A stretch of 64,000 bases of DNA, taken from Hermatobates lingyangjiaoensis (lineage: Eukaryota > Arthropoda > Insecta > Hemiptera > Hermatobatidae). This document shows, one piece after another, positions 58,508-64,000 of this stretch; positions within the stretch are counted from its first letter, which is position 1; the number at the start of each line of letters is the position of its first letter. A program made the position numbers and the translations under genes. The notes under the pieces are model-generated. The model ran no database searches. It was given only the letters and a program-made list of their open reading frames with translations, and was not told where the DNA came from. Location of the stretch: positions 12,632,001-12,696,000 of the forward strand of contig JAPFBL010000084.1 of NCBI GenBank assembly GCA_026182355.1. The letters are read 5' to 3'.

Positions 58508-61500
58508 CTATATAAACCATATAACCTTAACTATTAGTTCAGAAATAGTACAATTAACACGCTAAAGATTGTTAATAATGAAACAGAGTTTGAGGCAGAA
58601 GAAAAGTTTGACAACAGCAGAAATGGAAAAAAGACACTCTCATTTCACTGGTACCCTCGACATCTTATAGAACTATCTACATAGGTTGATGCTGCTTAAA
58701 CTTTTGTAGTTTAAACAGCATCAACGAGGTATCTCAACCTGCATTACAACATTACAAAGTTGTATTCATTCCACATAAAAATTTAACTTTTACATCATCA
58801 AGGTCATCAATTTTATCATTCCATAAAGTATAATTTGAATTTTTGAACATATTTTTAACCAATCATGAAAAAATCTTCGAAATTTTACAACAACATTTTT
58901 ATTTCTATTCTAAAAGAATAGATTATCCAAATCATCGATATTTTGATAATTTATTCTTTAAAATATAAGCAGTCAAACTTTTTTTAACAAATAAAATTGT
59001 TTTCAAATAACAAATAAAATAGCAATGAATAAATTAATTAAAAGTTCTGTTTAATCAATATTTATGGATTTAAAACACTTTTTTTTAACACTCTGGCAAA
59101 AGCAGTTTGGCAACCAAAAAAAAATAGATCTAGCAGCTTGTCATAAAAAAGTCAATCCTAGTACTTTATTAAATTAAATTAAATTAATCTAGAATTCCTA
59201 AGTAAAGTAGAAAAGAAATATTAAGTTTACCAGAAGAAGCAATTATTAATTTTAAGTGACCACATTAAACTTACCAGACTTGTTGCAAAAGAATCTAGTA
59301 AAGTATAGATTTCCATTGGCATGTAAAAAAAAATACCGACTCAGCTCTGTGTGTTCAGAAACGACACGTTTTTGTTTAGTGAATAAACAAAAGTTGTTTT
59401 GGGGAGGGCTTGCGGTGGAGATAATTCTTTGAAGAATGTTATTTCAGAAACTATTGTTAGTATGCCAGTTGGGTGGGAAAAGCGGTATATCCCTGGGAGA
59501 GATAATCCTAGTATAGGTTTACCTGGGTTCTGGGGAACTGGCCGTGCGTAACTGATAGGAGTAACAAGGATTTAGGAGGACCACACATGCTCCCCCTTCT
59601 GAACACTTCACTGCCTTTAGCAACATTCGCACTACCCTGCTTTGTATGTATTAAATAAATCCTTTGCGTATACATTCAACTTCACTATTACTTTTTTTTT
59701 GTTAATGAATCAGTATATATTCAAACTTGATTGAACTGTGTGCCCAATACTTATCGCTGAAGGCAGAGGAAGTGGAAATAAAATGGACATGCATGATATA
59801 AATTTAAAATATTTTATCAATCACCTAATCAGTTGTAAAGTTTTACAAATCCTGATGACTTTTGTCTGTTAGCTTTTGCCAACCTATCTTAAATAATATT
59901 ATTATTTTACATTGGCAAAAATTACTACACGAAAATTATGCACTGTACATCTACGATTTCGGTACTAACGTAATAAGAGATAACGCCACATGACAAAAAT
60001 TGATAAAAATTGAAGAAAACTAGCTTATTGTAGAACACGAAATTCTTGGGACCTAGCGAAATATATTAAAAATATTTTAGATATTAGTTACTTTTTTTTT
60101 AAAAGTGCAAAAGTTACTACTAAGTTTGAAGAATTCTATATCATAATTAAGGCTTTATTTTCTCTAAGCAATATATTCCTCTGAGAAATGAATAGCTATT
60201 TCACTGAATTTTTGAAGTAGCCACTGCACACTTATTAGTATTGAAATTTAGTATTTGGTTAAGTAGTGTTGATAACAGAGAAAATTTTAGTATAAATTTA
60301 AACTCAAAGTCAGAAGTTACAGTTTGCTGAAATGATCACATAAATTGCTGAAATATCATTTGAATAATTTGAGGGCTAAAGTAATATTCTTTAATCTTTA
60401 AACTGCGTCAAATAACCTAATTTCGTATTTTAGGTTAAAAATCCCCATTAATTGACCTAATTAAATATTTTTGTTCATAATCAAGAGTGATTTTTTTTAA
60501 TAAAAAAATACTTTTTTTTCTTTATCAGGAGTGATTTTTTTTTTAATAAAAAAAACATCTGGGGTTAATTTAACAAAATTTGTAACTTGAACTTATTCAA
60601 ATCTGATGTAATAGACACTGAATTTGTGACTGTTGAAATCTTTAATGTTAAGAATGGAATTATATTTCTTAGTTTGACAGATATGCTGTTATTCTGAATT
60701 AAATTTAAAAATAAATAATAGAGAGCGCTATAGAGCCTTAATAAAAAAGCACTAAAAATTCGAATTGTTAATATACTCGTTCTGTTAATGACATATGATT
60801 GATATCTGTGCTATGTGAATCAGTTGGGAAAAATGAAATAGGAATTGAGGGCACTAGGTGTGACTGACACATGGGCCAGAAAATAAAGGAAACGCCGCAC
60901 AGTCTACAAAACAATCAACTGTATGATTTCCATGGTGGAAAATTGAATATATAAGATGTCATTGTGAGCAAGGTGTAATAAGTGAAGTATCTAGTGAGAG
61001 CTAGATCTTGTTGTAATTACGTTGTAATTATAGTTTCATTTCCTCTGTAACTGGCGACCACCCAACCACCTTGTCTACGCAAGTCAAATCAAGATTTTAG
61101 TCCAAATGGAAAACACCAAGACCTTCATTAAAGTAATGTACCGACCATCTACAATTCTGGCCTGAATTTCTGTAGAATTCTTATAAATCCATTCCCACCA
61201 GAATTTCTCAGAAGTATAAAACGATTTCAAATGAGTTGAATACTTCCATTAAATGCGTAAATAAATACAGCTGAATTTTATTAGTATAAAAATTAATACA
61301 TTTAAAAGTTTTGGTAGTTTCTTCATAATAGTAGGCAGTGAATACCACGTGACTTAGATTGCGCAAAGGGCAAGACCAAAGGAGAGACCAGTTTAATCTG
61401 AGCGCCACTGATCTATATTTTATTATCAGAAAATATCATAATTTGTATTAAGATAGTAAAAACTAGAAACTATAAATAAAAACTAACCATATTATTGATT

Positions 61501-64000
61501 ATAGATACGGTCAATGACTGAAAATCACAGGATTAAAGAAACTTCTATATTTTGTTACTATTGTGTATTTAGAATCATTACTGTTAGTTCTCTTAAATTA
61601 CTATCCTATAAATAATTATTACAAAATATTAAACAATCTTAGGTCTTCATTGAGATGATGCTATTTGTTGGAACAGAAGTTTTATAATTTCATGGTCCTC
61701 ATCTTCTCTCAGAGGAATAAACTTTGATACTTCCATCAATGTTTATAAGTTGTTTTGAGGTCTATAGAGATAACCTTTAATAACTATCTACTCTGCCAAG
61801 GGCAGTCAGTTTTATGTTGATTCTCTGAGTGGATATTTTATATTTTACGACAGCTTTACCTGAAAATATATTACAAAAAAAGCGATAAAATAGGCCTCAA
61901 AATGAAATAATTATGTAATAACATAGTTAAGTTTTTTAACACGGTTAAACACATTTTTTATATAAGTGCATCACCTGTTTCATCATTATCATTCAATGAC
62001 TGGTTTTAATTCTGTGATATTATATACTATTAAAATCATATCTTATGTAAAAACATTATTTTCATAGAACCTGAAATGTCAAACTGATAATGAAGACCAC
62101 TTGTTTCAGTTGAAATATTTCAGTCTTTGTTCTGATTTCTAACGATTGTTTGGACGTTGGTTTTTATTTCACGTGTTTATAGCATCGAAAAAGTTTATAT
62201 ATAAATCTATTTAAGTAAGAAGGCAGCAATTCTTGGCGTAAGCATTACTTTAGTTTGTGCAGATGTAAAAAGAAAATCACATTTACAGCAAAAAAAACGA
62301 AATTGTATACAGGTACACAAAAATACAAGTAAATAACAACTAAAACAGTGAATAAAAAGAAAAATTTCACTTAAGATGCTCTGCTATAAGAGATTTTTTG
62401 CAACACGAAATCTTCACTTGGCTTTACAAATGTGTTATTACTGCTGTGGTAATACTAATGATTTGTTGTGTGATATACAAAACCAAGCATGTATACGAAT
62501 AACAGTCACTATATTTGTTACCTTCAGGATTACAGAAAAATAAAATTCCACTTAGACATTTATAATAAAATTGTATAATTTTCTCTTTATTTACTAATTG
62601 AGAAGACTTCTATCTGAAAAGAAAAATGTAAAAAATAGAATGAAAGATAAATAGTTTTGATCTATATGTTGGTTGGATACAGTGCTCATTGGAGACAAAT
62701 AAATCAATAAGAAAGCAGTTAAAGGGTATCAGGAACAGGTGGGTTAAATTTATTTTAAAAAGTATTCCAACTGTACTTGCATTTAAAAGCAATAATATAT
62801 CTTCAAGGAGAGGATTAAAAAAATATGTAGAACATCTGTTTCTACTTAAGTAGTTTGTATACTTAACTACTATGAATGAAAGCTGTATTTGACATCATAC
62901 GAAGAATGCAGACTCTGTGTCTTGAAGAGGTAGAAACCCTCGATCACAATATATCGGTATTCAAGCCAATCATCATCTCAGAAAGTACAAAGATTTCTGT
63001 CAAATCATACCTACAAATACCAAAGTGAGGGCCACTTCTGTATATATATTTTTAAAGACTATTAATGAACTTAAACTCAATATGACAGTATGAATATGAC
63101 AGTATGACAGGTATGGCCGCTTAGCGTACGAGTCCGATGAGTTCCAAGCCCTCAGTTTGATAATTTGATAATTTCTATGTTTGGTAACATAAGATGTCAT
63201 ATTCATCACTGATTTCTCGATTCTCATAACTAATAAAATTATTACAGTCAAATTTAAAAAAATGATACGTAAATATCTAATACGTAATATCTAAACAACA
63301 CAAAATATCAGTTGGTGGTTAACGAGTTTGATATTATGTTTACTTATAGAAAAATTAAGTGTAGTCCACTCAAGATTTTTATTTTATTTCTGCATTTTAT
63401 TATTTGTTATATATTTATTAATTACATTTTTAGTTACTGCATTTTTATCTCTTTCTCCTCTCTATGAAAGTTTGCTGTAGTTGTACTGTCTGTCTCTAAG
63501 ACAGATGGCTTCCTTAGTTTAGTTTCACTTTTCAAGTGGATAAATCACATTTTTCTTCTGAAAATATTTCAGTTCAGTTATTAAAGCTATCCAGGTAAAA
63601 AGCTAAGTAAGTCTGAGATCATATGTAAAGAAATAGTAGGGTCAAAGATATTATTTAGAATAACTTGAAAAATGGATTTAAGGGGAAAGATGTGTTGAAT
63701 GAAGTATTAGATGAGACAAATTTTGTATTAAAGGAAATTTTTCTCATAAACTTGGTAATCAATTTTAGATGATCTGAGGATGTTTTCTTTGGTAATTCAG
63801 ATAAAAATAGCTGGTGGTGGTTTAGTTTTAACAATGTAGTCCAGTTTTACTTTGTCTTTCTTATTGCCATGAGATTGTTTATAGGAAGATCTCGATGTGA
63901 GGGATTCTCTATGTCTTTGTTCTTTGAAGTAGTAAGAACGAAATTTGTTGAGCTGGGAGAGTTCTCTAGTTAGAGCAGTAACTTCAAGACCAGACTATGA

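Larger units (their letters stand above)
54489..64000 (-). other. Sequence 5' of the linker exon: Lim1 intron, no LIM-domain exon seen
   Basis: The acceptor at 54490-54489 shows that the sequence just to the right is intron. I looked for the Cys/His spacing of LIM zinc fingers (C-x2-C ... H-x2-C) on the minus strand and found none up to 64000, so those exons probably lie outside the window. The stretch is AT-rich with TA and TG microsatellites near 56760-56930 and 57690-57830, a few small hairpins, and a moderately GC-rich block near 59400-59650. No other gene is supported. Confidence 0.7.

Noticed and set aside
1..64000. CRISPR arrays, operons, bacterial promoters or terminators
   Set aside because: Introns, non-LTR retroelements, Helitron and PLE relics show a eukaryotic nuclear genome; no regularly spaced direct repeats of CRISPR type occur.

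Overview
The window is eukaryotic nuclear DNA, very AT-rich and almost free of coding sequence, from an animal with large introns. The only host gene I can identify is on the minus strand: a LIM-homeobox gene of the Lim1 (Lhx1/5) class. Two of its exons are visible. The first, at 54321-54488, encodes an acidic, serine-rich linker. The second, at 26971-27188, encodes the SLDGDP motif and homeodomain residues up to ...MRVIQ. They are separated by an intron of about 27.1 kb, and the reading phase across the junction fits exactly. The exons for the two LIM domains should lie beyond the right edge. The exon carrying VWFQN and the C-terminus was not found in the 27 kb to the left. The wording [10 protein letters not shown], rather than the vertebrate ETGLNMRVIQ, points to a protostome, most likely an arthropod; I cannot name the species.

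The rest is intron and flank filled with decayed mobile elements. From left to right: copies of a non-coding dispersed repeat (about 1.6-2.1 kb and 4.1-5.0 kb); a Jockey-like LINE reverse transcriptase remnant (10.6-11.7 kb); a Penelope-like (PLE) C-terminal scrap (12.9-13.2 kb); a cluster of (TA)n-bounded foldback elements with another PLE fragment on the minus strand (13.6-17.7 kb); a Ty3/Gypsy pol remnant (21.5-22.3 kb); the homeobox exon (27 kb); a tRNA-Arg-like pseudogene and a Helitron helicase remnant (31.4-32.7 kb); a 333-bp tandem duplication holding an exon-like open segment (35.9-36.6 kb); more foldback elements (35.6, 38.2, 38.8, 39.2-39.7, 39.8-40.4 kb); an isolated GC-rich island (41.3-41.6 kb); a third copy of the dispersed repeat split by a foldback element (46.9-47.9 kb); a LINE RT/RNase H remnant (48.5-49.5 kb); a 270-bp palindrome (51.7-52.0 kb); and a PLE C-terminal fragment next to a hammerhead-like motif (52.1-52.5 kb). 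The last 9.5 kb is mostly featureless AT-rich sequence with complex TA microsatellites.

The most interesting pattern is a motif shared by otherwise dissimilar repeat families: CUGANGA (or close variants), a short stem-loop, then GAAAC. This is the layout of a hammerhead ribozyme core. It recurs in the arms of several palindromic, (TA)n-flanked elements and beside a PLE fragment. Hammerhead motifs are known in PLEs, so I read much of the foldback load here as PLE-derived termini; whether any copy is catalytic is untested. A few blocks of higher GC and no recognisable origin inside and beside the Lim1 introns are candidate regulatory elements, but only comparison with related genomes could show that.
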